NCBI GenBank assembly: GCA_025175895.1
Contig: CM046003.1
Location: 27,921,245 to 27,985,244 of the forward strand
Origin: Wurfbainia villosa
Lineage: Eukaryota > Streptophyta > Magnoliopsida > Zingiberales > Zingiberaceae
DNA length: 64,000 nucleotides
Direction of reading: 5' to 3'
The position numbers and the translations under genes were made by a program. The notes beneath the pieces are model-generated. The model saw only the letters and a list, made by a program, of their open reading frames with translations, did no database searches and had not been told where the DNA came from. Positions 22,383 through 33,036 of this stretch are shown here, piece by piece. The first letter of the stretch is position 1; the number at the start of each line of letters is the position of its first letter.

Positions 22383-25158
22383 TATCCTTATCTAAGACGG
22401 GGAATTATCTTCTCAAAAGAGAAGTCCATCAACCATTCAAAATCCACTCCACCACACACTCTGTAAGTGCATGGGAGACTATAGCGATCAATCTCACAAG
22501 TTGCAACTGTTCGCGTTCTAGCAACTCTATAGTAACTACCCAGTAGCTAGTTAAATTAAATGAGCACTTCTGCTCCATACATCCACAAATCTAGATAATA
22601 ACTACTAAAGCCCCGTCATGTATATGACAACCTATCTTGTAGTTTCTTAACTGATGTAGGCATGAGATACGCCTCATTCAACTGCATCGGAATCGCTCCG
22701 ATCCCTGAAATGATACATTTGAGCACAACATCCTTTTATCCACTCTGGAAGGATTAACAAATACTCGTGTAAAAGTTAACCGTCATCTAGGTCCTGTAAA
22801 CTAGTTTCACCAACTTCCGACTAAATGATTTCCATCATCACCTTTGTCAAACAAGTCCGTGGTATAGTAATGCCAAACATTCTATCCACGTCTACAGAAT
22901 TAACCAAATCCATACAAGGAAAACCACCATCTACAGTGGTCGAGTGCGCAACTCCAACTACCACCCCCAATAGTGGCCAAGTTACGCAACTCCAACAGTC
23001 CCAACCTGATCCAATCGTGTCCAGAATACACGATTCTCCAATCCAGTGGTGACTAAATAGTTAATTAGTCTAACAACTTAATCAAAACCCATACAATTCA
23101 TACCAAGTACAAAATTGTCGTCTTTACACACCTGCATCCCCTTTACTCTACACTGATGATATATCAATCATCACAATGACAATGATAATTGTATGACATC
23201 ATGTCACTACAATATCAACGCTCCAGTCGTAAATCAATCATAGAGTATACACAGGTGTCCTTAACTGATCTAGACAGATCATCTATCCTCAACGAAGGAT
23301 ATTTACTTTCAACAATTATCGCATTCCATCATCGATAATCAATGCATAATTTCAAAGGTTCATCCCTCTTTTAACAAAGAGTTCTGGATCCTTCTCAAGG
23401 AGAAATACCGGGACAGATAAATATCCCCTCCAACATCTCCTATAATCACAACTTACATTCTTCCAATCCCCATAGTGTTTAGTTACACTTACACCAACAA
23501 AATTATCACCCAGTATAGGATCTTTGATATCGGAACTATTTTCGTAATCATTTTGATCGCCTACTCCACTTGCCTATGCAACAGCAAGGCTAGGAGTTCA
23601 TCCGAAACTACATCCGAAGGCTCTCGGATTCTACGCACATCCGAGTGGCATATCATACCATAATCCCAACAATTTGACCATCCGTAAAGATATGTCTATA
23701 GTAAAGATATATCTATCCAAGTATAAGGGCATCCCTTAACTTCATAATTGTTAGTCCACATCTCACCTGTGTTAGTGATATATGAGAGATGTCCTAAGGC
23801 AATCGCCTTATGTTTGAACTATTTATATGATAAATGAAGATTCACTATTTGAGTATACATGTTTCCATGTATTTGATTAGATCTTAAACTCATTTACTGA
23901 ATTTCCACGATACGATTCATAGCATGAGAGAATTTGTGATTGGATCACAACTAGTGAGTATCTCTATATGTGTAATTGTGATGTATCGGAATTATCCCTA
24001 GTCGATGAATTGATGGATTTGGACACCATTGATTCTGTCGAGACTAGCATGAGGTATACTCTTTGGTGTATCCAAGCAGCTGATTCTCACTGGCTGGAGA
24101 CATTGTGATGTCCGAAGTTAATCGTGGATGCTAGTTATGGTAACTAGTTCATTGGAGTAACCAGCCGTAAGACTTCATATGGTTCTCTGCATATATAGAT
24201 ATGTCAATGAAGTTCTTACTGCAGCTTAAGTACGATGCTCCTTTGACTTGCGATATTCAAGTCATCTTGATCATGAAGACTTATGCTTTGACATCTTAAG
24301 CAAGCATCTCTGAGGAGATGTGGATCCGGGATGATTGGGTATAAGTCGAAGTGATCGAAGGTGTTTGAATAGCCTATAAAGGATTCACCACTCCTTGCGA
24401 GGAGATGTATACTCATGGCCTCTTGTCGGATTGTTACTAAAGTCTTTGGCCAAAGCATTACATGTTTAGAGTAAGGTACTCTTCGATACATGTGCAGTAA
24501 CTAGAATTCGTAGGACGAGGAAATGATACTTGGGCGAGGTGTGATGTAGTCAGCTTAGTGGGGACTGACACTATAGACCATGTCCTGAACCAAGTGGGTA
24601 TAAGATGAGTGAAGGGAATGGGGCACGATTCATTCGAGCTGCTGAAGGGTTTCAGAAATAGTTCTGGATCAACCGTTGATCTTTTCGGTTAATTGGGGAT
24701 CATGATGTACTACTAGGTGCCACTCATGATCGTTCTATAATTAATGGTTAATTATAGATGGCCAACATAAACCGAGAACCTATTTGGTCACACGCACAAT
24801 GAGCATAATCCGAAGGATTTAAAACGAGCTTGAGAATGAGATTCTCAGACCGAGAGAAACTAGGTTTGGTTGGACCAAACAAGAAGCGAGCATGAAATCG
24901 TTTCAGTCGCAATGGAAGCGTGGATGGGCAGTGTCTTATGAAGACATGATGGACGAACCAAAATGGTTTGGTTCCAATCCAATGGAGGAGAATAAACCAA
25001 AGGGTTTGATTTGTTTTAAACAAATGAACCAAAGTTGGTTCGGTTCGTTTTAACTTAAAATAAACCATCATGGTTTGGTTTATTTTAACTTAAATTAATG
25101 GAGCGGGTTAACGGGCCTTATGGTTATGATCCGATAACCATTAAGAGAATTTGTTCTC

Positions 25159-25166
25159 TATAAAAG
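25159..25166 (+). promoter_or_regulatory. TATA box of the C1-a 5' LTR
   Basis: TATAAAAG follows a T/C-rich stretch and precedes GAGGGCTTAAGG. It is kept in both LTRs of C1-b (minus strand 28542-28549 and 44651-44658). In the C1-a 3' LTR it has changed to TCTAAAAG (about 50267). It is probably the RNA polymerase II promoter of the element; the start site should be about 30 bases downstream. Confidence 0.7.
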
Positions 25167-25534
25167 AGGGCTTAAGGGTTTGTTAAGCCCTAATCCAAAT
25201 TCCCTTAACCTAATTGTTGCCGCCCCCCTCCTCTCCTTGGAGAAGTCGGCGCCAACAGCCCATTTCCGTCGCCCATCCCTTGTGCCACCATCCAAATTGT
25301 TGTCGGCGTCCATGCTTCAGCCGGGGATCCTCCGGCAACCCTCCGGTGATCTCCTTTGGGTTCGGTAATAAGGTGAGCTTCCACCTTTCTTTTGGCCGGC
25401 CCCTACTCCTCCACCAAAGCTGTCCAGTTTTTTGGACAGCTTGTTTCCCTCTCATTGGAGAGTCATTTAGATGACGTTTGGAGCTCCGACAGCGGTAGCC
25501 TTGCCGGGGATTCGATCTCCGGTAATCCTCATAG

Positions 25535-25801
25535 GTGGAGGATGAAGAATTCGTCAAACAGTTGATGAATATCTCTCCGGAGAAGCGAGTTTTGAGAACT
25601 CGGTTTTGGATCCGAATTTGGATTCGGATCGTGATCTTTTCTCGATCACATCGTCTTCGACATGAGGCTAGTAACCCATACGAAGATGAGGCTCGTGACT
25701 TGGTGAAGTCATCCCAAAGATACTCGGCGTGGATACGGATAGAGACGATTCTAGTGAGGATCGTTCCGGTTGATGCCTTTCCCACTACACGTGATACGTA
25801 A
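25535..25801 (+). other. LTR-borne open frame of C1, probably not a gene
   Basis: An 88-codon frame in the R-U5 part of the LTR starts MEDEEFVKQL and has arginine/isoleucine alternation. A similar frame starting MEDEGFVNWL occurs in the C1-b 3' LTR (27938-28174, minus). In the other two LTR copies the frame is broken. It lies in the transcribed leader, upstream of gag. It matches no family I know. Similarity between LTRs of one family is expected without selection, so I record it only as a shared frame. Confidence 0.3.
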
Positions 25802-25989
25802 GGTATACGTAGTTAAATTTCCTTTTATTGCAAAATTTGAATTTATGGTTATATCTACACATGTTGTACTATGCATGCGTTTGATGTGTGTGTTGTAATA
25901 AATTAGATTTATTATTTTATTCCTTCCGATGTGCACATGTTTATGAAACATGTTCGAACACACACTCAGCATGTCTCGGAAACCCATAG

Positions 25990-26002
25990 GGTATCAAAGC
26001 CC
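25990..26002 (+). other. tRNA-Met primer binding site of C1-a
   Basis: GGTATCAAAGCCC just inside the 5' LTR. The consensus for initiator tRNA-Met is GGTATCAGAGCC; one base differs. The C1-b copy (43824-43836, minus) has the consensus GGTATCAGAGCCC. Confidence 0.85.
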
Positions 26003-26039
26003 AGGTTGTGTTTCGACATAATCGTAAAATTGTTTTGCG

Positions 26040-26460
26040 ATAGTCATAATGATATTTCTGGAAATTTTCTATTTTTGGAAAGTTAGAAGCATTTATGGAA
26101 ATTTTTCAATTTTGGAAAGTCTGGAAGTATTTATGGAAATCTTCCACTTTTGGAAAGTTGGAAGTATTTATGGAAATTGATATTTTCCATAAATAAAATA
26201 TTTGATTAGATTTTGGAAATTTGTTTCCTAATTTAATCATTATTTTATTTGGGAAATCAAATCTTAAAATATTTTATTTCCATAAGTAGTTTTAATGATT
26301 TAGGAAATTGGTTTCCTAAATTGACTTTCCTTAATCAACTATTTCCACAAATAAAATATGTGATTAGATTTGGAAATTTGTTTCCTAATTTAATCATGAT
26401 TTGATTTGGAGAATCAAATCTTAAACATATTTTATTTCCATAAATAGTTATGACATATAA
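26040..26460. repeat. Repetitive AT-rich leader segment of C1-a, direct and inverted repeats
   Basis: Four close copies of a unit like 'gtatttatggaaatttt' lie at 26085-26180. An AT-rich segment with 'ttgattaga', 'ggaaatttgtttcctaattt' and 'ttttatttccataa' then occurs twice (about 26185-26290 and 26340-26450). The ends of each are partly inverted copies (CATAAATAAAATAT against ATATTTTATTT), so it can fold back. The C1-b leader has the same block in reverse (43380-43790). Confidence 0.75.
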
Positions 26461-26686
26461 GGAAATATTGTACATGACATAATTGTATGCCATGTAATTG
26501 CATTAGATGCATATCATTATGCCATGCGTGTCGTGACATGTAGATGTATGCCATGTATGTCATACCATGTATATGATAGTTATTTGCATGCAAAGAGGAT
26601 GAGACATAAAAACCCTAACTCAATATTAAAGCCTACACCTTCCATTAATATGGTTAGAACCAGAGTTCCGTTTCTTGTTCGGGTTG

Positions 26687-27098
26687 TTGGACTCTCTCCA
26701 AGCCCGGCTCGAACCCGAACATGTTCCAACCATGGAATAGTTTAATACTAATATGGTAAGAGTCAGAGGGCAATCGTTAGCTTTGGTTGTTGGACTCTCT
26801 CCAAGCCGGGCTAATTGGTTGAATGCGCTCTAACCATATTAAAACTATTTCTTGATTAATGGGTTGGCTTTAACCTGGAGCATTGGCTTGTTGGACTCTC
26901 TCCAAGGTCGATGTAAAGGGAGGTGAAGTTGGGTGCTATGCATATGATACATACTTGTTAATGTGTTAACAACCCGATGTATGTGTGAACATTCAATTAG
27001 TTGATAGCACATTGTGATAGTTGCATATACGTGATATGCAATCGGTATAGTTGATACCTACCGTCGTAGTTATGAATGGCTTGTTGGACTCTCTCCAA
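26687..27098 (+). repeat. Four-copy hairpin motif in the C1-a leader
   Basis: TTGGACTCTCTCCAA occurs exactly at 26687-26701, 26790-26804, 26891-26905 and 27084-27098. Arms TTGGA and TCCAA can pair around a CTCTC loop. Spacing is 103, 101 and 193 bases. The C1-b leader has four exact copies with the same spacing. Confidence 0.92.
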
Positions 27099-27271
27099 GG
27101 TTGTTCATATCTATGATGGATATCAGCCCATTCGGAGATGGACCTACGATCTCCCAAAGTGATTTTGGGGTTTTTGAAATTCGAAAAATAAATGGGATTT
27201 ATAAATGTATATTGATGCATTTTAAAATCATTTTCTCATATATGCTCATTTTGTATTTCTAGGTCAATCGA

Positions 27272-27718
27272 TTGATCATGATGTCTTTGAATTTACGCAC
27301 TATTTTGGATTCAAACAAATTGACTGTGCCGATCTTCTTGGACTGGCTTAGAAACTTGAGAATTGTTCTCAAGGTTGAAAAGCTTGCGTATGTCCTCGAA
27401 GCACCTCTTCCCGCCCATCCTAGTGACGATGCAACTCCAGACCAATTGTTGGTCTATCAGAAACATGTGACTGATTCTGAACTGGCAAGTTGCATCATGC
27501 TAGCCGCGATGGTACCTGAGCTGCGGAAGCAGCATGAGCATATGAATGCTCATACCATAGTCTTTCATCTTTATGAGTTGTTTGATGAGCAAGTGAGATT
27601 CGAAAGGTTCGAAGTCTCCAAGCTCCTCTTCACCTCTGAGATGCAAGAAGGTTCATCTGTGGTACTGCTCAACAAGCTGAAGACTGTGGAGCCTTATGAG
27701 AAGCATGAGCAGGGGACG
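27272..27718 (+). pseudogene. Copia Gag, N-terminal part (C1-a), cut by C1-b
   Basis: The frame starts MIMMSLNLRTILDSNKLT, then 'FLDWLRNLRIVLK', 'YVLEAPLPAHPSDDA' and 'FERFEVSKLLFTSEM'. This is the UBN2-type Gag domain of plant copia elements, which builds the particle; the NKL..P.FLDW..NL block at the start is diagnostic. Two or three Met lie close together, and MMSLN fits best. After residue 147 (EKHEQG) the frame enters the LTR of C1-b at 27719, so the zinc knuckle is cut off; it would resume near 46100. The same protein in C1-b is at 42113-42552. No stop interrupts this part. Confidence 0.85.
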
Positions 27719-29938
27719 TGTTGGGTTTCCGGCACCGCGGCCTGTGTGTGTTCGATCATGTTTCGTAAACATGAACACAGCGGAAGCAATTAAAAATAAT
27801 AAATCTATATTTATTACAACACACACATCACACGCATGTATTTTACAACAAGTGTAGACATAACCGTAAATTAAAATTTGCAATAAAAGGAAATTTTCTA
27901 CGTTATACCTTTCGTATGACGTGTAGCGGGAACAACATCAACCGGAACGATCCTCGTAAGAATCGTCTCTATCCGTATCCACGCCGAGCTCCTCGGATGA
28001 CTTCGCTAAGCCACGAGCTTCGTCTTCGTACGGGTTACTAGCCTCGTGTTGAAGACGACGTGATCGAGAGATGATCACAATCCGAATCCAAATTCGGATC
28101 CTAAAACGAGTTCTCAAAACTCGCTTCTCCGGAGAGGTATTCGTCAACCAATTGACGAATCCTTCGTCCTCCACCTCGGAGGATTACCGGAGATCAAATC
28201 CCCGGTAAGTTAGCCGCTGTTGGAGCACTAACCGTCATCCAAACGACGCTCCGACGAGAGGAGAAGAAGCTGTCCAGAAAAACTGGACAGCTTGGTGGAG
28301 GAGATAGGCGCCGGCCAACCAAGGGAAGAAAAGGCTCACCTTGATGCCAAACCTATAGGAGATCACCGGAGGGTCGCCGGAGGGTTCACCGGCTGAAGCT
28401 TGGTCGCCGGCAACAAGTTGGACGGCGGCACAAGTGGTTGGGCGGCGGCTCAAGGCTGTTGGCGCCGAAAACTCCAAGGAGGTGGGCGGCAACTAGCTTT
28501 AGGGTTTTGGATGATTAGGGCTTAACAATCCCTTAAGCCCTCTTTTATAGAGAACTAATTCTCTTAATGGTTAATGGATCATATCCATAAAGCCCGTTAA
28601 CCCGCTCCATTAAGATAAGTTAAAATAAACCAAACCATGATGGTTTATTTTAAGTTAAAACGAACCGAACCAACTTTTGGTTCATTCGTTTAAAATAAAC
28701 CAAACCCTTTGGTTTATTCTCATCCATTGGATTAGAACCAAACCATTTTGGTCCATCCATTATGTCTTCATAAGACACGGCCCGTCCACGCTTCCATTGC
28801 GACTGAAACAATTTCATGCTCGCTTTATGTTTGGTCCAACCAAACATAGTTTCTCTCGGTCTGAGAATCCAATTCTCAAGCTCGTTTTAAATCCTTTGGA
28901 TTACACTCGTTGTGCGTGTGACCAAATAGGTTCTCGGTTTATGTTGGCCGTCTATAATTAACCATTAATTATAGAACGATCATGAGTGGCACCTAGTAGT
29001 ACATCATGATCCCCAATTAACCGAAAAGATCAACGGTTGATCCAGAACTATTTCTGAAACCCTTCAGTAGCTCGAATGAATCGTGCCCCATTCCCTTCAC
29101 TCATCTTATACCCACTTGGTTCAGGACATGGTCTATTATGTCAGTCCCCACTAGGCTGACTATGTCACACCTAGCCCAAGTATCATTTCCTCGTCCTACG
29201 GATTCTAGTTACTCCACATGTATCGAAGAGTACCTTACTCTAAACATGTAATGCTTTGGCCAAAGACTTTAGTAACAATCAGACGAGAGGCCATGGGTAT
29301 ACATCTCCTCGCAAGGAGTGGTGAATCCTTTATAGGCTATTCAAACACCTTCGATCACTTCGACTTATACCCAATCATCCCGGGTCCACATCTCCTTAGA
29401 GATGTTTGCTTAAGATGTCAAAGCATAAGTCTCCATGATCAAGATGACTTGAATACCGCAAGTCAAAGGAACATCTCACTTAAGCCACAGTAAGAACTTC
29501 ATTGACATATCTATATATGCAGAGAACCATATGAAGTCTTACGGCTGGTCACTCCAATGAACTAGTTACCATAACTAGCATCCACGATTAACTCCGGACA
29601 TCACAATGTCTCCAGCCAGTGAGAATTAGCTGCTTGGATACACCAAGGAATATACCTCGTGCTAGTCTCGACAGAATTGATGGTGTCCAGATCCATCAAT
29701 TCATCGACTAGGGATAATTCCGATACATCACAATTACACATGTAGAGATACTCACTAGTTGTGATCCAATCACAAATTCTCTCATGCTGTGAATCGCATC
29801 GTGGACATTCAGTAAATGAGTTTAAGATCCAATCAAATACATGAAACATGTATACTCAAATAGTGAATCTTCATTTATCATATAAATGGTTCATACATAA
29901 GGCGATTGCCTTAGGACATCTCTCATATATTACTAACA
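27719..29938 (-). mobile_element. 3' LTR of copia element C1-b (2.2 kb)
   Basis: It begins TGTTGGGTTTCCGGC and ends ATTACTAACA on the plus strand, so it is a reverse copy of the C1-a LTR. It sits inside C1-a directly after GGACG (27714-27718). The internal side (29939 on) starts with a polypurine tract read on the minus strand. TATA box (minus) at 28542-28549. Open frames within it (27938-28174, 28235-28492, 28677-28961 and others) are shared by the other LTR copies only in part and are not genes. Confidence 0.93.
28542..28549 (-). promoter_or_regulatory. TATA box of the C1-b 3' LTR
   Basis: The minus strand reads TATAAAAG before GAGGGCTTAAGG, as in the C1-a 5' LTR. Confidence 0.65.
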
Positions 29939-30543
29939 GACTCCCACTTGGCCTAATGCCAATCGCTACGGTATCAAATACCATAAGCACTAACATGACC
30001 CTCAAACTTACTTTGAGGTAATGCTTTAGTCAAAGGATCCGCTAAGTTCCTTTCAGTGGGAATTTTCTCGATTTGTATTTCGTTCCTACTGATGATCTCT
30101 GATAAGATGATAGCGGTGAAGCACATGTTTGGATCATTGATGAGACCACATCAAGTTCATAGATGAACTTCTTGATCCAAACCGCTTTTGCTCGCAAGCG
30201 TATTACGCCTTAGTGGCGATCCGCTATAGTGTCAAGCTTGGAACCTTTCCAACTTATTGTGCCTCCATTCGGTGAATACATACCCGGACAAAGACATGGA
30301 ATCATCCTTGCATGCGGAGTCCATCCGTACCACGTATCACCATGTACCCTTCTCCATATATTAGGAACACATCCTTAGTTCTTCTTAAGTACTTAGGATC
30401 GTCTTAATAACCACCAATGATCCATTCTGGATCGGTAGTATCTGCTTGACACTCGGCGTATGATACATCGGGCCTTGTACATAACATAGCATACATGATA
30501 GATCCTATTGCGGATGCATAGGGAATCTTACTCATGCAAATCC
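29939..30543 (-). pseudogene. Copia RT end and RNase H (C1-b), part downstream of G1
   Basis: Minus strand from 30543: 'MSKIPYASAIGSIMYAML' follows in frame on the RT part that stops at 39506, so G1 split this gene. Next come traces of the RNase H region, 'AVWIKKFIYELDVV', then 'IEKIPTERNLADPLTKALPQ' in another frame, which is the conserved end of copia RNase H. The middle with the CDN motif is missing, so the catalytic centre is gone. RNase H removes the RNA strand after copying. A polypurine tract (minus AAGTGGGAGTC, 29939-29949) touches the LTR. Confidence 0.8.
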
Positions 30544-33036
30544 TCGAAGGAGACCGCGCAATCCGACGATCTCCGTATGGGTGACAATCTCAATTTATAT
30601 ACAAGGCCTACCGGCCGCCATCGGTCAACACGAATCCAAACTCACACGCTTATATAATTTGGCCTCCCATCAACCAAAATAAGCGATAAGCATCTACCAT
30701 AAATCAACTTACCCTTCTCACCATGCAGGAATACTCACCAAAATCCAATCAAACCAAAATCGAATAAGGTCCATACGGACAAAATCAAATACAAAATCAA
30801 TCTCCAAACCTATACATGTCCTCTAACCAAAATATCCAAACCATAAAGCAAATATCCAAAATAAAATATTTACGACGAGTGGGGTCCGGCAGCTGCACTC
30901 TCCTGACAGCTTCATCCTGAAATAGATATAAATAAACGGAGTGAGTTCAAAGAACTCTGCGTGTATAGTAGATATGAAAAATAAGGTATAGCTAACAATA
31001 AAAATATCATGCAAGTACAATCTCACATAAATAGGGTATGCAAGTAAGAAATACAAAATATTTTACGAATCTCCTACGATATAGGAGCATGTGCGACTAG
31101 AAGTAATAGAGTCGACCATATATAAACATGTATCCTATGCATGACAATCATATGCACATCAAGGCATCATAATCTGCAAACCAATACAAAATGCAATCCG
31201 TAAAATGCATGCGTGCGATGACATGGTCACCCACGCTACGGCCGCCTCACGCAATGGTGAAGCCAGTGGGTAGGGCTATGACAAGCTGCACTCGCCATCA
31301 TGGTGGCCGAGTGGACAGATCTTTGTCGAGTACACCTATCCTCTGCCCCAAACATAGTGGGGAGCTAAGCTCTCATCTCCTGTCATAGGCGAGGAGGGAT
31401 CACTCGCCTACGCTGCCTCGCCGCTACCCATGGCGGACCAGTAGCTCGACAGCGCACACACCCTCGATGTACCACTAACCCATGAGTGGCGGTGTGTGCG
31501 AAACATGTTTGCTCAACAATAATGGAACCCGTCCGGTAGCATGCAATCATGCAAAAATGGTGCATGATACTAAAACATGTAAATCCTACTCAAAATACCT
31601 ATCCGAATAATATGTACAATCAATATGTACATATCCCTAATCCATATACAATGATCCAAATCAAACAGGAAAATATAATCATATCCTATCACATGCATGT
31701 TTCTAGTAGGCACAGAAAACATACTAGGCATATAAACATGAAAATTATTGAAAGCTATCCTAACTAGCATATCAACTTGACTTAATCTAAAAGTTAAGTC
31801 AAAATACCCGCCTGATAATATATCCGCAAAGAGAACTAGATCGTCACGACTGGGGACCTGCCTCGTGACCGAAACCTGCATAAAGCATGACTATAGTCAA
31901 GCACAAAAATACAATTCACCGACAAATCGAATAATTAATCGATTTCCTTCATAACCCAATTGCCCCAAATCAATTTCCAATTCTCCCAAATTTTCCAACC
32001 GTCTTAATAATCCTTTTCCTACCACAAATATTCATACAATTAATTTAGCTCACTAAATCAATTGATAAAACTTTGATTAATTAATCATAAGCTAATTAAT
32101 CAATTTAAACCTGGATTAATCCGCATTTTAACAACCTAAGCCAAATAACTGAAATTTAATGGCTTTCAATTTATCCAATTATTGTACCAATCCATTTACC
32201 TAAAACATCCTCAAGATCAAACAATATCACCCAAATCCTATATCCTTCGAATACCATACCGCTCAACCGTATAACTCCGGAATCAACCCACATCGACTAA
32301 TCAGCTCACTACTAGGAATTCCAACGACCAATCCTTACCCAAATTAGATCCCCAACTCAATTTATGGCTCAACGATTGTTGACCAATCCTTGCGACCACC
32401 TCCAACCCTAACGCACAACACCCCAATAAACCCTCACAACCCCTCTCGGTACACTAGTGAAACACCAACCCAAGCAATCCACAAAACAAACCCTTACCTA
32501 CTCCGACCACCGAAAAGGCGGCGGTGCGTGGGGCAGCGCCGAGGGAAAGCGATGGCGGAAGGCAAACGCTATTGGTGGCAGCAACCGGCGAACCTAGGCG
32601 TGACGGCGAGCTCCGTCGCCAGGCAGCGTGCTGCGCAAGTATGGCCGTGGCGTCGACTCGAGCGTCGCCACGAAGGAAGAAGCGGCAGGCGTCGGCGTCG
32701 CGTCGGCGTCGGCGTCGCATCGCGTCGGTAGCGGCGTCAGTAAAGTGGCAGGCGGGAGTGGTGGCGTCGGCCACCGCAATGAGGAAAGGGCGCGGCGAAA
32801 GAAAGGATGGGCGTGAAGGAACGCCACTATGGCGAGAAAAAAGAAATAGAAAATAGAAATTAGGGTTTGGGTTTAGGTTAATACCCTTAAATAAAGCCTA
32901 TCTACTTTATCCCTAAAAGTCTCGCAGTCCGTTTAAATCCGAAAAATTCCTAAAATTCCTAAAATTCCCAGTTTTCAGGATTATTTCCTTAATTCTTTGG
33001 CCATTAATTTTACATTTTAATTTTCCAGATTTAACA
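30544..33036 (-). mobile_element. 3' LTR of gypsy element G1 (2.5 kb)
   Basis: This LTR lies between AATCC (30539-30543) and a polypurine tract (minus ATATTGGGGGAGAA, about 33037-33050). Its start reads TCGAAGGAGACC, where the partner LTR has TGTCGCTGAGAGACC, so the terminal TG is lost. It ends TTTAACA. It holds a GC-rich part (about 32510-32830) whose overlapping arginine- or proline-rich frames on both strands are composition artefacts. It matches LTR 36993-39505 with many small gaps. Confidence 0.9.

Larger units (their letters stand above)
21255..23769 (-). mobile_element. Internal region of gypsy G2-B, first part (to the C1-a insertion)
   Basis: Minus-strand pol region read from 23769 down to 21255. 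It matches G2-A 2940-5329. It holds decayed reverse transcriptase traces (23180-23400, with minus-strand 'NEYPSLRIDDL'), RNase H/connector traces (about 22480-22720), the integrase zinc-binding domain (22122-22382), core traces (21780-22140) and a chromodomain-like tail (21355-21440). The element is split at 23769 by copia C1-a and resumes at 50972. Confidence 0.85.
23770..25986 (+). mobile_element. 5' LTR of copia element C1-a (2.2 kb)
   Basis: It begins TGTTAGTGATATATGAGAG and ends GGAAACCCA just before a tRNA-Met primer site. Three more copies of this LTR occur: 27719-29938 and 43840-46038 (minus strand), and 48970-50971 (plus strand). A TATA box lies about 1.4 kb in (25159-25166), so the transcribed R-U5 part is about 0.8 kb. 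The flank before it reads ACCTG, and the flank after the partner LTR reads ACTGA, an imperfect target duplication. The G2-B sequence continues across the two outer LTR ends. Confidence 0.92.

Noticed and set aside
28677..28961. 94-codon frame identical to one at 44786-45070
   Set aside because: Identity comes from the two LTRs of C1-b. The same frame is altered in the C1-a LTRs and has no known domain.
32390..32856. Several overlapping arginine/alanine-rich frames on both strands, with similar ones at 38732-39275
   Set aside because: They lie in the GC-rich part of the G1 LTRs, overlap on both strands, and change frame and length between the two LTRs.
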